The translations under genes and the position numbers were made by a program. From Bacteroidales bacterium (GTDB lineage: Bacteria; Bacteroidota; Bacteroidia; Bacteroidales; FEN-979): a stretch of DNA of 16,378 nucleotides. Positions 1-7,501 of this stretch are shown in pieces; the first letter of the stretch is position 1, and the number at the start of each line of letters is the position of its first letter. Under the pieces are notes generated by a model. It worked only from the letters and a program-made list of their open reading frames with translations, did not search any database and was not told where the DNA came from. The stretch spans positions 1 through 16,378 of the forward strand of contig JAFGNY010000332.1 in NCBI GenBank assembly GCA_016926765.1, written 5' to 3'.

Positions 1-2
1 GC

Positions 3-1955
3 ATCGAAGTCAGTACAATTTCCAGAATGTTTGAACGTGAACGAACCCTGAAGTTCGATAACGTTTCACGCGACCTGAAGATCCTCCACGCTCTGTTTTA
101 CCAGGATCCCATGCGGATCTCCCCCGGCAGTGAAAAACTTGAAGTAACAAACCAGATCACCCATCAACGCTTCACAGAAGAGATTCATCTGTGGTATCTC
201 AATGGCGCCGTGCTTAACGGAAATAACTCCTTTGTAGATCGGGTGCATACGCTGACAGAAAGCACGGTCACGATCTTTCAGAAGATCGACAGCGGATTTG
301 TCAGGATCGCAACCAATGTACTGAATGACCAGGGGGAGAGGGCATTATGGACCTATATTCCGAATGATTCCCCGGTCGTCAAAACGGTGGAACAGGGAAT
401 CCCCTACTATGGAAGGGCGTATGTTGTCAACGATTGGTATATCACAGCCTATGAGCCAATAGTCTATCACAACAGAGTCGTCGGGATGCTTTATGTCGGA
501 GACCAGGAGAAGGATCTGGCTGAACTGCGGACAATCCTGAACCAGGTCAGGATCGGAAGGACCGGATATGTGTTTGCATTTGACGAAAACGGGATCAACA
601 TCATTCATCCGTCATTCCAGGGAGATAAAATTCCGGCCGGCCTTTTAAAGACGGTAGAAGAGAAACCATCGGGATTGATTGAAGTCTCACACTCAGGAAA
701 TATCCCCGCAGAATTGGTTGCCTTTACCTATTTTCCCGATTTCAAACTTTACATCTGTGCGGCTATTGATCCTGCAGCAGAATCGCGGGAACTGATCACC
801 GGGATCATCCGTAATGCCATCATCATCGCGGTGATTACTATCCTCCTCTTCTCAGCGTTTATCTATCTCCTCACCAAGAAGAATCTGTACAAGTACCTCC
901 GGCAAATTGAACAGACCGATAAAAAACTAACCTTTGCCCGTGAGGCCCTTGAGCGGTCGGAAGAGAAATTCCGTACCTTTTTCAACCATTCAAGCGATGA
1001 GATCTTCATCGGAGATTTCGACGGATTCATCCTCGAAGTGAATCAGGTGACCTGCGACGACCTGGGATATTTAAGAGAAGAGTTGATCGGCAAGCATTTC
1101 AGGGAATTGAAATCAGAGAAATATCTTGGTGATGTGCAAAAAAATCTGGAGATGATCAGGCACTTCGGACAGTACCGTTACGAAACAGAAAATGTCACAA
1201 AGAGCGGGGAAATCATCCCGGTGGAGATGAAGAGCCGGGTAATAGAGTACAACGGGGAGAAACGGATCCTGAGTATCGCCCGGGATATCACTGAAAGGAA
1301 GGAGATCGAAGAACGCATCCTTAAGGCGATCATCTCAACGGAAGAGAGTGAACGGCAACGGTTTGCCGCTGACCTTCACGACGATCTCGGACCCATTCTC
1401 TCCACGATCAAGCTCTACACTGACGTCCTGAAAAAAGGGGATCATAAAAACATCGACAGAGCCGAAACAGTTAAAAATATCAATGAGCTGATTGATATGG
1501 CCATTCGTACAAGCCGCGAAATCTCCAACAGGATCCGCCCGAATGTGCTTCAGGATTTTGGCCTGGCTGCCGCGATCACCGAGTTCTGCAGTTTCATCAA
1601 CCAGTCCGGATCACTCAAAATCAGTTTGCAAACAGATCACTATTCCGTCGGGAAACGGGGTATTGAAGAGTCCATCCTGTTTCAGGTCACCAAAGAGCTG
1701 ATCAACAATACCCTGCGCCACGCTGATGCCACCAATGTTCTGATCGATCTGAAAAGTATCGGCAACCAGATCATTCTTTACTACCGTGACGACGGATCAG
1801 GGTTCGATCTTGAAACAGCAATGAAAAACCGTTCAGGACTTGGCCTGTACAATATTCTGAATAAGGTGAAGACAATCAACGGCACCTGCGATCTGAACAC
1901 TACCAAAGGCAAAGGGATGTTCATGACGATCTCCGTTAAATTAAAAAACGACTAA
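3..1955 (+). CDS. Membrane sensor histidine kinase, Cache-PAS-HisKA_3-HATPase (5' partial)
   Basis: This is a NarX/LiaS-type sensor kinase that phosphorylates a NarL-type regulator. The frame is open to the window edge, so the true start lies upstream; the first internal ATG is at 27 and residues are numbered from it. Residues 1-255 resemble an extracytoplasmic Cache_3-Cache_2 ligand-binding region. A membrane helix lies at about 261-282. The matching N-terminal helix is absent, which supports a 5' truncation by the window. A PAS domain follows at about 312-428. The H-box has His451 in HDDLGP, as in HisKA_3 kinases. The ATPase domain (about 550-640) has N561 in the N-box, DDGSGFD at 588-594 and GLGLYNI at 604-610. 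The gene ends 11 bp before the response regulator, so the two are very likely co-transcribed partners. The ligand cannot be predicted; Cache domains usually bind small molecules such as organic acids or amino acids. Confidence 0.9.
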   Translation: MEVSTISRMFERERTLKFDNVSRDLKILHALFYQDPMRISPGSEKLEVTNQITHQRFTEEIHLWYLNGAVLNGNNSFVDRVHTLTESTVTIFQKIDSGFVRIATNVLNDQGERALWTYIPNDSPVVKTVEQGIPYYGRAYVVNDWYITAYEPIVYHNRVVGMLYVGDQEKDLAELRTILNQVRIGRTGYVFAFDENGINIIHPSFQGDKIPAGLLKTVEEKPSGLIEVSHSGNIPAELVAFTYFPDFKLYICAAIDPAAESRELITGIIRNAIIIAVITILLFSAFIYLLTKKNLYKYLRQIEQTDKKLTFAREALERSEEKFRTFFNHSSDEIFIGDFDGFILEVNQVTCDDLGYLREELIGKHFRELKSEKYLGDVQKNLEMIRHFGQYRYETENVTKSGEIIPVEMKSRVIEYNGEKRILSIARDITERKEIEERILKAIISTEESERQRFAADLHDDLGPILSTIKLYTDVLKKGDHKNIDRAETVKNINELIDMAIRTSREISNRIRPNVLQDFGLAAAITEFCSFINQSGSLKISLQTDHYSVGKRGIEESILFQVTKELINNTLRHADATNVLIDLKSIGNQIILYYRDDGSGFDLETAMKNRSGLGLYNILNKVKTINGTCDLNTTKGKGMFMTISVKLKND

Positions 1956-1966
1956 ATCAAGGATCT

Positions 1967-2608
1967 ATGGATATCATTAAGGTCATCATTGCCGACGATC
2001 ATATCATTTTCAGGAAAGGCCTCTCGACGATCCTGAATGAGATCGGTAATGTCAAAGTGGTCGGAGAAGCTGCCAATGGCCTTGAACTCCTCGAACTGCT
2101 CAGGAAGACTCCGGCCGACGTAATTCTGATGGATATCAAAATGCCGCAGATGGATGGCATTGAAGCCACCCGTAACGTCATTGCCCATTATCCCGATATC
2201 CGGGTTATCGCCCTCACGATGCATGAGGAGATCAGCTATTTCAATAAAATGATAGAGGTGGGAGCCACTGGCTTCCTGCTGAAAAAAACAACGCAGGATG
2301 AGCTTGAAAAAGCGATCATCGCAGTGGCCTGCGACGAACCTTACTTTTCGGAAGAGTTCATGAGCAATGTTCAGATGAATCCTCTCATTCATCAACGTAA
2401 ACAACCCGATATCCAGTTAACTCCGCGAGAGCAGGAGGTACTGGAACTCATCTGCAAAGGAGAATCCAATCCGGAGATCTCAAAACGTCTCGGCCTGAGT
2501 CAGCGAACTATCGATGGCCACCGGGCAAGGCTCTTCGAAAAAACCGGAGCAAAAAATGCCCCTCATCTGGTGATGTATGCTATTAAAAACGGGTTGATTA
2601 AAACCTAG
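1967..2608 (+). CDS. NarL/FixJ-family response regulator (REC-LuxR HTH)
   Basis: This is a two-component DNA-binding regulator of 213 aa, the normal family length. The receiver domain (about 4-122) has the acidic pair D10-D11, phospho-acceptor D56 in LMDIKMPQMDG, T84, and the conserved lysine at 106 or 107. A LuxR/GerE helix-turn-helix fills about 148-210, starting LTPREQEVL and containing the recognition-helix region SQRTIDGHRARLF. An AAGGAT sequence 2 bp before the ATG is a plausible ribosome binding site and supports this start. It lies 11 bp after the kinase gene, its probable phosphodonor. It is the only protein near the hydrogenase operon with an obvious DNA-binding output domain, but nothing in the sequence proves that it controls that operon. 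Confidence 0.93.
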   Translation: MDIIKVIIADDHIIFRKGLSTILNEIGNVKVVGEAANGLELLELLRKTPADVILMDIKMPQMDGIEATRNVIAHYPDIRVIALTMHEEISYFNKMIEVGATGFLLKKTTQDELEKAIIAVACDEPYFSEEFMSNVQMNPLIHQRKQPDIQLTPREQEVLELICKGESNPEISKRLGLSQRTIDGHRARLFEKTGAKNAPHLVMYAIKNGLIKT

Positions 2609-2688
2609 CGCTTGAAATACCCGTCACATCACTTCCATAAAAGGGGCTTTCACCCCGGGTAAATTACCTGTCTTTTTAAAAACCGGAG

Positions 2689-2718
2689 CAACTTTTTCCA
2701 AAATTGAAAAAAAAGTTG
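2689..2718 (+). repeat. AT-rich inverted repeat, possible weak terminator
   Basis: CAACTTTTT (2689-2697) and AAAAAGTTG (2710-2718) form a perfect 9-bp stem around a 12-nt loop. It lies 80 bp after the response regulator stop and is followed by a T-rich but interrupted stretch. It could end or stabilise the kinase-regulator transcript. The low GC of the stem makes it a weak terminator at best. Confidence 0.35.
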
Positions 2719-2833
2719 AATTTATTTTCCTGAATTTCAAAACAATACATCTTTTGATTGGAGAGGAAAACTTCTTTTTCAACCTCCTTCCCTTTCATAT
2801 CTCTCTGATTAAATTAATGTTACCATCACTCAT

Positions 2834-2856
2834 CAGGTGTTTTCACCTGGTTTTTT
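2834..2856 (+). terminator. Rho-independent terminator upstream of the hydrogenase operon
   Basis: A perfect 6-bp stem, CAGGTG/CACCTG (2834-2839 with 2844-2849), closes a TTTT loop. It is followed by one G and then six T residues (2851-2856). This is a classic intrinsic terminator. It sits 225 bp after the NarL-type regulator and about 40 bp before the promoter of the next operon, so it should separate the two transcription units. It could also act as an attenuator if transcription starts further upstream than proposed here. Confidence 0.7.
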
Positions 2857-2873
2857 ATCCGTGGGTTTTACTC

Positions 2874-2904
2874 TTGTGCACTCTGCCGGCAGGAAATATT
2901 TTTG
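2874..2904 (+). promoter_or_regulatory. Bacteroidota-type promoter of the hydrogenase/sensor operon, with palindromic operator candidate
   Basis: A -33-like TTG (2874-2876) is followed after 20 nt by TATTTTTG (2897-2904), an exact match to the Bacteroidota -7 consensus TAnnTTTG. The start codon of the first operon gene is 41 nt further on. A perfect 10-bp palindrome, CTGCCGGCAG (2883-2892), fills the middle of the spacer, a typical place for a regulator to bind. The rest of the 337-bp gap (2609-2945) holds no gene that I can see. Confidence 0.6.
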
Positions 2905-2945
2905 CATTGTGAAACTTTTAACAAAACAACTTAACACGTGAAGCC

Positions 2946-3446
2946 ATGGAAACAAAATCAAAAATTCTGATCGTTGATGATGACAGTGATGTGATTAACG
3001 TCCTGAAAACCATCCTTGAGCATGAAGGATATGATGTATATCCTGCCTATAACAAAACTGAAGCGCTGGAAACTGCCGCCAGGGTAAAACCCGATCTTGC
3101 CATTCTCGATGTGATGATGACAACGCATTATGAAGGATTTGAGCTGGCCAAAACATTCGGAGAATCTTCCGAGTTCCAATCAATGCCGGTGGTCATGCAA
3201 ACCTCCATCGAAGTTCTCACCACCACCAACCTGAGTGTTCAGCAAATGGCCAAAGAGTACAGGAAAGATAGAAAATACAAGGAATTGCAGGTGTTGCTGG
3301 TCAAAGACATTCTCAAAGAGGAGGCTGGGATAGACTATCTCTCAGAAGAGGGAGTCAGCCTCTGGGTTCCTGTGCAGGGATTTGTCAAGAAGCCGGTTGA
3401 TTCCAATAATCTGCTGCCCATCATCTCACGGCTTCTGAAACATTGA
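2946..3446 (+). CDS. Single-domain response regulator (receiver with a long insert)
   Basis: This is a stand-alone receiver of 166 aa with no output domain, so it should act by phosphotransfer or protein contact. The acidic cluster is D11-D13, the phospho-acceptor is D55 in LAILDVMM, the switch threonine is T86, and the conserved lysine is K148 or K149 in GFVKKP. The stretch between T86 and the lysine is about 62 residues, against about 22 in CheY, and is rich in charged residues. This makes the protein longer than a usual CheY-like receiver. It is the first gene of the operon, just after the promoter and 27 bp before hydC. The likely phosphodonors are the kinases encoded at 7502-9478 and 9908-11029. 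Family membership is certain; partner and role are inferred. Confidence 0.88.
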   Translation: METKSKILIVDDDSDVINVLKTILEHEGYDVYPAYNKTEALETAARVKPDLAILDVMMTTHYEGFELAKTFGESSEFQSMPVVMQTSIEVLTTTNLSVQQMAKEYRKDRKYKELQVLLVKDILKEEAGIDYLSEEGVSLWVPVQGFVKKPVDSNNLLPIISRLLKH

Positions 3447-3473
3447 TTCTCTAACCTTTTTAATCCGGATCCA

Positions 3474-3935
3474 ATGATGACTACTGATGACGAACTTCTT
3501 GCCGGGTTCACTGATGCAGAAGAGGATAGCCTGATTCCGATCCTTCAGGAGATACAGGGCCGGAACGGGTACCTTTCCGCCGAGGCCATTGTCAAAGTCG
3601 GGCGGTGCCTGAAGGTCCCCACAAGTCGAATCTATGGGGTAGCAACCTTTTACAACCAGTTCAGGTTTGAACCGAGAGGGAAGTACCATATCCAGGTTTG
3701 CCGGGGGACGGCCTGCCATGTCCTGGGATCGGCAACAGTGCTGGAAAACCTTGAAAAAGAGCTGAAAATAAAAGCCGGCCAGACCACACGCGACGGGTTG
3801 TTCAGTATCGAAGTGGTGGCGTGCATCGGCGCCTGCGGCCTGGCTCCGGTAATTTGCGTCAACACTACATTTCATGCAAAAGTCACCCTTGATTCACTAA
3901 AGATAATAATCGATGAATACAGAGATGCTACCTGA
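3474..3935 (+). CDS. hydC: [FeFe] hydrogenase subunit HydC (NuoE-like, 2Fe-2S)
   Basis: This is the small electron-transfer subunit of an NAD-linked trimeric [FeFe] hydrogenase, homologous to the 24-kDa (NuoE) subunit of complex I. Its 153 aa form a helical N-terminal region and a thioredoxin-like 2Fe-2S domain. The four cluster ligands are visible as C76 and C81 (CRGTAC) and C117 and C121 (CIGAC). The motif IYGVATFYNQF, typical of the family, lies at 53-63. The first two codons are both ATG, so the start may be at 3474 or 3477; no strong ribosome binding site decides between them. The 3' end overlaps hydB by 23 bp, which implies translational coupling. No signal peptide is seen, so the protein is cytoplasmic. 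The neighbours hydB and hydA distinguish it from a complex I NuoE. Confidence 0.93.
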   Translation: MMTTDDELLAGFTDAEEDSLIPILQEIQGRNGYLSAEAIVKVGRCLKVPTSRIYGVATFYNQFRFEPRGKYHIQVCRGTACHVLGSATVLENLEKELKIKAGQTTRDGLFSIEVVACIGACGLAPVICVNTTFHAKVTLDSLKIIIDEYRDAT

Positions 3936-5754
3936 AATCTATATCGGGTCGGGAACCTGCGGACAAGGCGCCGGGGCAGGAGTTGTTCTTCAGCACGTGA
4001 AAGAGTACCTCGAAAAAGAGGGGATCAGGGCAACCGTGACCGAAGTGGGATGCATCGGGTTGTGCTCCTCCGAACCCCTGATGGATATCCGGCTTCCCGG
4101 CCGTACCAGGCTTTGTTTCGAACAGGTAACCACAGAAAAAGCCGTGGATATCCTGGAGAATGTGCTGGTTGGGACACTCCCCGAAGAGAATATCCTGGGA
4201 CAATTCAGGGAGGCAGGTACACAGAAGTGGGAAAACGTTCGCTACCTGGATGAATTGCCTTTTTTTGCGAAACAACAACGGCTGGTCCTGAAGAATTGCG
4301 GCATCATCAATCCGGTTAGTATTCAGGATTACCGAAACACCGGTGGATATGAATCCCTGCTGAAATCGCTCCGTGAATTATCTCCTGAAGAGGTGTGTGA
4401 CCTGATCGAAAAAAGCGGCCTGAGAGGTCGTGGCGGCGGCGGATTCCCGACAGGGAAAAAATGGAAGCTCGCTGCCGCCGAAGATGCCGACCAGAAATAC
4501 CTGGTTTGCAACGCTGATGAAGGAGATCCCGGAGCGTTTATGGACAGGGCGGTCATCGAAGGGGATCCACACCGGCTGATCGAAGGGATGATCGTTGCAG
4601 GCTACGGGATCGGCGCAAGCAAAGCCTATATCTATATCCGTGCTGAATACCCTCTTGCCATTGCCCGCTTGCGTGTAGCGCTTGAACAAAGCAGGGAAGC
4701 CGGGTTCCTTGGCAACAACATTGCAGGATCAGGCTTCAGCTTTGAGATCCGGATCAAGATGGGGGCCGGGGCATTCGTCTGCGGTGAAGAAACGGCGCTA
4801 CTCGAAAGTATTGAAGGAAAAAGGGGAATGCCAAAACCACGTCCACCCTACCCTGCGAAAAAAGGCTTGTTCGGAAAACCAACAGTGATCAATAACGTGG
4901 AAACCCTGGCCAACATTCCGGCTATCCTTGAACAAGGGGCTGCCTGGTTCGAATCAATCGGCACGACAAGGAGTAAAGGGACCAAAGTGTTCGCGTTATC
5001 CGGAAAAGTTTCTCTGACAGGCCTTATCGAGATTCCGATGGGAACCACCTTGCGGGAGATCATTTTCGATATGGCAGGTGGCATCCGTGGAAACAAGGCT
5101 TTCAAAGCCGTTCAGATAGGCGGGCCTTCCGGCGGGTGCATCACAGAAGCCAATCTCGACATCGAAGTCGACTACGACTCGCTTCTTTCCGTAGGCGCGA
5201 TGATGGGATCGGGAGGACTGGTGGTGATGGATGAAGAGACCTGTATGGTGGATATTGCCAAGTTTTTTATGGACTTCATCCAGCGCGAGAGTTGCGGAAA
5301 GTGCATTCCATGCCGGGAGGGGACGCGGAGGATGCTTGAGATCCTTGAGAGTATTACGCGCAAACCGTCACCGGGTGAACGGAATGACGCGCTTAACCGC
5401 TTCAAGGGAATCATGCAGCTGGAAAAACTCAGCGCCGTGATTAAAGATACCTCCCTGTGCGGACTCGGCCGGTCGGCTCCCAACCCGGTGCTGAGTACAC
5501 TGAAATGGTTCAGGCATGAATACGAAAGTCACATCTTCGAACGGAAATGCCCCGCCGGGGTTTGCACCTCATTGAGAACCTTTTTCATTGATGTCGATCA
5601 ATGCACCGGATGCGGCCTTTGTGTTCGCAAGTGTCCTTCAAACGCGATAGTAGGATCGAAAAAATCCCCCCATTTCATCGTGGAAGACCGGTGTATCGGA
5701 TGCGGGGCCTGTGAAGAGGCCTGTAAATTCGACGCCATCACCATCCATGTTTAA
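3913..5754 (+). CDS. hydB: [FeFe] hydrogenase subunit HydB (NuoF-like, FMN/NADH and Fe-S)
   Basis: This is the flavin and NAD(H)-binding subunit of the trimeric hydrogenase, homologous to NuoF. It is 613 aa, longer than NuoF because of extra domains at both ends, as in HydB and HndC. A thioredoxin-like 2Fe-2S domain spans about 1-110, with C16, C47 and C51. The FMN/NADH region includes GRGGGGFPTGKKW (from about 171) and ADEGDPGAFMDR, followed by an SLBB region. The NuoF 4Fe-4S cluster has C461, C464 and C467 (CGKCIPC) plus C516. The C-terminal ferredoxin domain has C564/C567/C570/C574 and C594/C597/C600/C604. HydB is thought to be the flavin site where electrons are split between NAD and ferredoxin. 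It overlaps hydC by 23 bp and ends 11 bp before hydA. The N-terminal domain lacks a cysteine at the usual second ligand position, where a glycine is found instead. Confidence 0.94.
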   Translation: MNTEMLPEIYIGSGTCGQGAGAGVVLQHVKEYLEKEGIRATVTEVGCIGLCSSEPLMDIRLPGRTRLCFEQVTTEKAVDILENVLVGTLPEENILGQFREAGTQKWENVRYLDELPFFAKQQRLVLKNCGIINPVSIQDYRNTGGYESLLKSLRELSPEEVCDLIEKSGLRGRGGGGFPTGKKWKLAAAEDADQKYLVCNADEGDPGAFMDRAVIEGDPHRLIEGMIVAGYGIGASKAYIYIRAEYPLAIARLRVALEQSREAGFLGNNIAGSGFSFEIRIKMGAGAFVCGEETALLESIEGKRGMPKPRPPYPAKKGLFGKPTVINNVETLANIPAILEQGAAWFESIGTTRSKGTKVFALSGKVSLTGLIEIPMGTTLREIIFDMAGGIRGNKAFKAVQIGGPSGGCITEANLDIEVDYDSLLSVGAMMGSGGLVVMDEETCMVDIAKFFMDFIQRESCGKCIPCREGTRRMLEILESITRKPSPGERNDALNRFKGIMQLEKLSAVIKDTSLCGLGRSAPNPVLSTLKWFRHEYESHIFERKCPAGVCTSLRTFFIDVDQCTGCGLCVRKCPSNAIVGSKKSPHFIVEDRCIGCGACEEACKFDAITIHV

Positions 5755-5765
5755 AACCGGAAAAA

Positions 5766-7490
5766 ATGGAACTTACGATAAAAATCAACAACACTCCCGT
5801 ACAAGCGGAACCAGGAGAACTGCTGCTGGATGTGCTGGAACGTCAGGGAATCCGCATCCCCACCCTGTGTCACATGAAAGGGTTTTTCCCCTCCGGAGCC
5901 TGCCGGATGTGCGTGGTAGAAAACGAACAAACCGGGAAACTGATCACCGCCTGTTCCCATACAGTGGAACAGGGCATGAACATCAAATCGCACTCCGCCA
6001 GGGTGATTGAAGCGCGGAAAACGATTGTGGAGCTGCTGCTCTCCAATCACCCCGACGATTGCCTCTACTGTGTGCGTAACGGTCTGTGTGATCTTCAGGA
6101 TCTTGCCAGAGAACACTGTATCACCGAACGAAGGATCAGCGGAGCAAAAAACCGTCATCATCTTGACTTGTCAAGCGCCAGTATCGTTCGCGATCCGGCC
6201 AAGTGCATCCTTTGCGGAAGGTGTGTGAAAGTCTGTTCGGAGGTGATGGAGGTTTCTGCCATCGATTTCATCAACCGGGGAAGCAATACGGTGATCGGGC
6301 CCACGTTCAACAAAGGGCTGAATACATCCAGCTGTATCAATTGCGGCCAATGTATCATGGTATGCCCTACCGGCGCCCTCTCGGAAAAAAATCACTTTGC
6401 TGAGATCAGGGATGCCCTGAATGATCCGACAAAAACTGTCGTGGTGCAATATGCCCCGGCAATCTCGGTGACGCTTGCCGAGGAGTTCGGAATGGCGCCC
6501 GGAACCGATATCAACGGACTATTGAATGCAGCCCTCCGGAAAATTGGTTTTGACAGGATTTTCGATACCACCTTCGCTGCCGACCTCACGATCATGGAAG
6601 AGTCGGCCGAGCTGATTCATCGCATTAAAAATCACGGCCATCTTCCGATGATCACCTCCTGCTGTCCATCCTGGATCAAATACGCAGAAGAATTTGCCTG
6701 TGATTTTCTTCCGAATATCTCCAGTTGCAAATCACCCCAACAAATGCTGGGAGCCGTTCTTAAGAGCTATTATGCAGAGATTTCGAACACTGAACCGGAA
6801 AACCTCTATGTAGTAGCGATCATGCCCTGTGCGGCGAAAAAATTCGAGGGACAGCGCGAAGAGATGACTCAGCGAGGGATCTCGGATATCGATGCCGTAC
6901 TGACAACCAGGGAGCTGGCAAACTTCATCCGCCTCTTTGGCATCGGGATGGATAAGCTGGAAGCGGAGACGGCCGACTCGCCGCACGGGGTCAGAAGTTC
7001 GGCAGGGAAACTGTTCGGAGCATCCGGTGGCGTGATGGAGGCGGCGCTGAGAACAGCTTATTTCAGCGTGACGAATACCGAGCTCCCCCAATGCAAAATC
7101 GAGCAGGTCAGAGGGTGTACCAGACGAAAAGAGGCGACGATCACGATGGGCGACCTCACCATTGGCGTCGCTGTTGTCAACGGCCTCTCCAACGCAAAAA
7201 CCCTGCTCGATGAGATCCGCAATGGCCGGGATGACCTTCATTTCATTGAGGTAATGGCTTGTCCGGGCGGATGTATCAACGGAGGCGGCCAACCGCTTCA
7301 TAAAAATCCGGAAGCCCTGAAGAAGCGTATGGAAGCGCTGTACCAGATTGATGAAACAGAGACGATCAGAGTATCTCATCAAAATCCGGAAGTCCTGGCT
7401 CTCTACCAGAATTTCCTGGGAACCCCGCTGGGCAATAAAAGTCACGAACTGCTGCATACCTCCTACTGTCAGCGCAATGTACTCCTGTAA
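5766..7490 (+). CDS. hydA: [FeFe] hydrogenase catalytic subunit HydA (group A, H-cluster)
   Basis: This subunit catalyses reversible H2 oxidation and proton reduction in the cytoplasm. It is 574 aa. The N-terminal 2Fe-2S domain has C35, C46, C49 and C63. A His-Cys 4Fe-4S site has H95, C99, C102 and C108. Two further 4Fe-4S clusters have C147/C150/C153/C157 and C190/C193/C196/C200. All three H-cluster signatures are intact: TSCCPSW (297-303), MPCAAKKFE (353-361) and CPGGC (499-503). The inferred ligands are C300, C355, C499 and C503. The proton-path residues C299, E279 and E282 are present, and a serine is at 319. The C-terminal small-subunit-like tail has SHQNP and ends in HTSY. Length and residue numbers coincide with clostridial hydrogenase CpI. 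With hydB and hydC it forms a group A3 type enzyme. The HydE, HydF and HydG maturases it needs are not in this window. Confidence 0.97.
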   Translation: MELTIKINNTPVQAEPGELLLDVLERQGIRIPTLCHMKGFFPSGACRMCVVENEQTGKLITACSHTVEQGMNIKSHSARVIEARKTIVELLLSNHPDDCLYCVRNGLCDLQDLAREHCITERRISGAKNRHHLDLSSASIVRDPAKCILCGRCVKVCSEVMEVSAIDFINRGSNTVIGPTFNKGLNTSSCINCGQCIMVCPTGALSEKNHFAEIRDALNDPTKTVVVQYAPAISVTLAEEFGMAPGTDINGLLNAALRKIGFDRIFDTTFAADLTIMEESAELIHRIKNHGHLPMITSCCPSWIKYAEEFACDFLPNISSCKSPQQMLGAVLKSYYAEISNTEPENLYVVAIMPCAAKKFEGQREEMTQRGISDIDAVLTTRELANFIRLFGIGMDKLEAETADSPHGVRSSAGKLFGASGGVMEAALRTAYFSVTNTELPQCKIEQVRGCTRRKEATITMGDLTIGVAVVNGLSNAKTLLDEIRNGRDDLHFIEVMACPGGCINGGGQPLHKNPEALKKRMEALYQIDETETIRVSHQNPEVLALYQNFLGTPLGNKSHELLHTSYCQRNVLL

Positions 7491-7501
7491 TCCATGAAAC
7501 G

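Noticed and set aside
2643..2656. GGGG/CCCC mini-hairpin after the NarL-type regulator
   Set aside because: The stem is only 4 bp with a 6-nt loop and no T-tract follows, so it is not a credible terminator.
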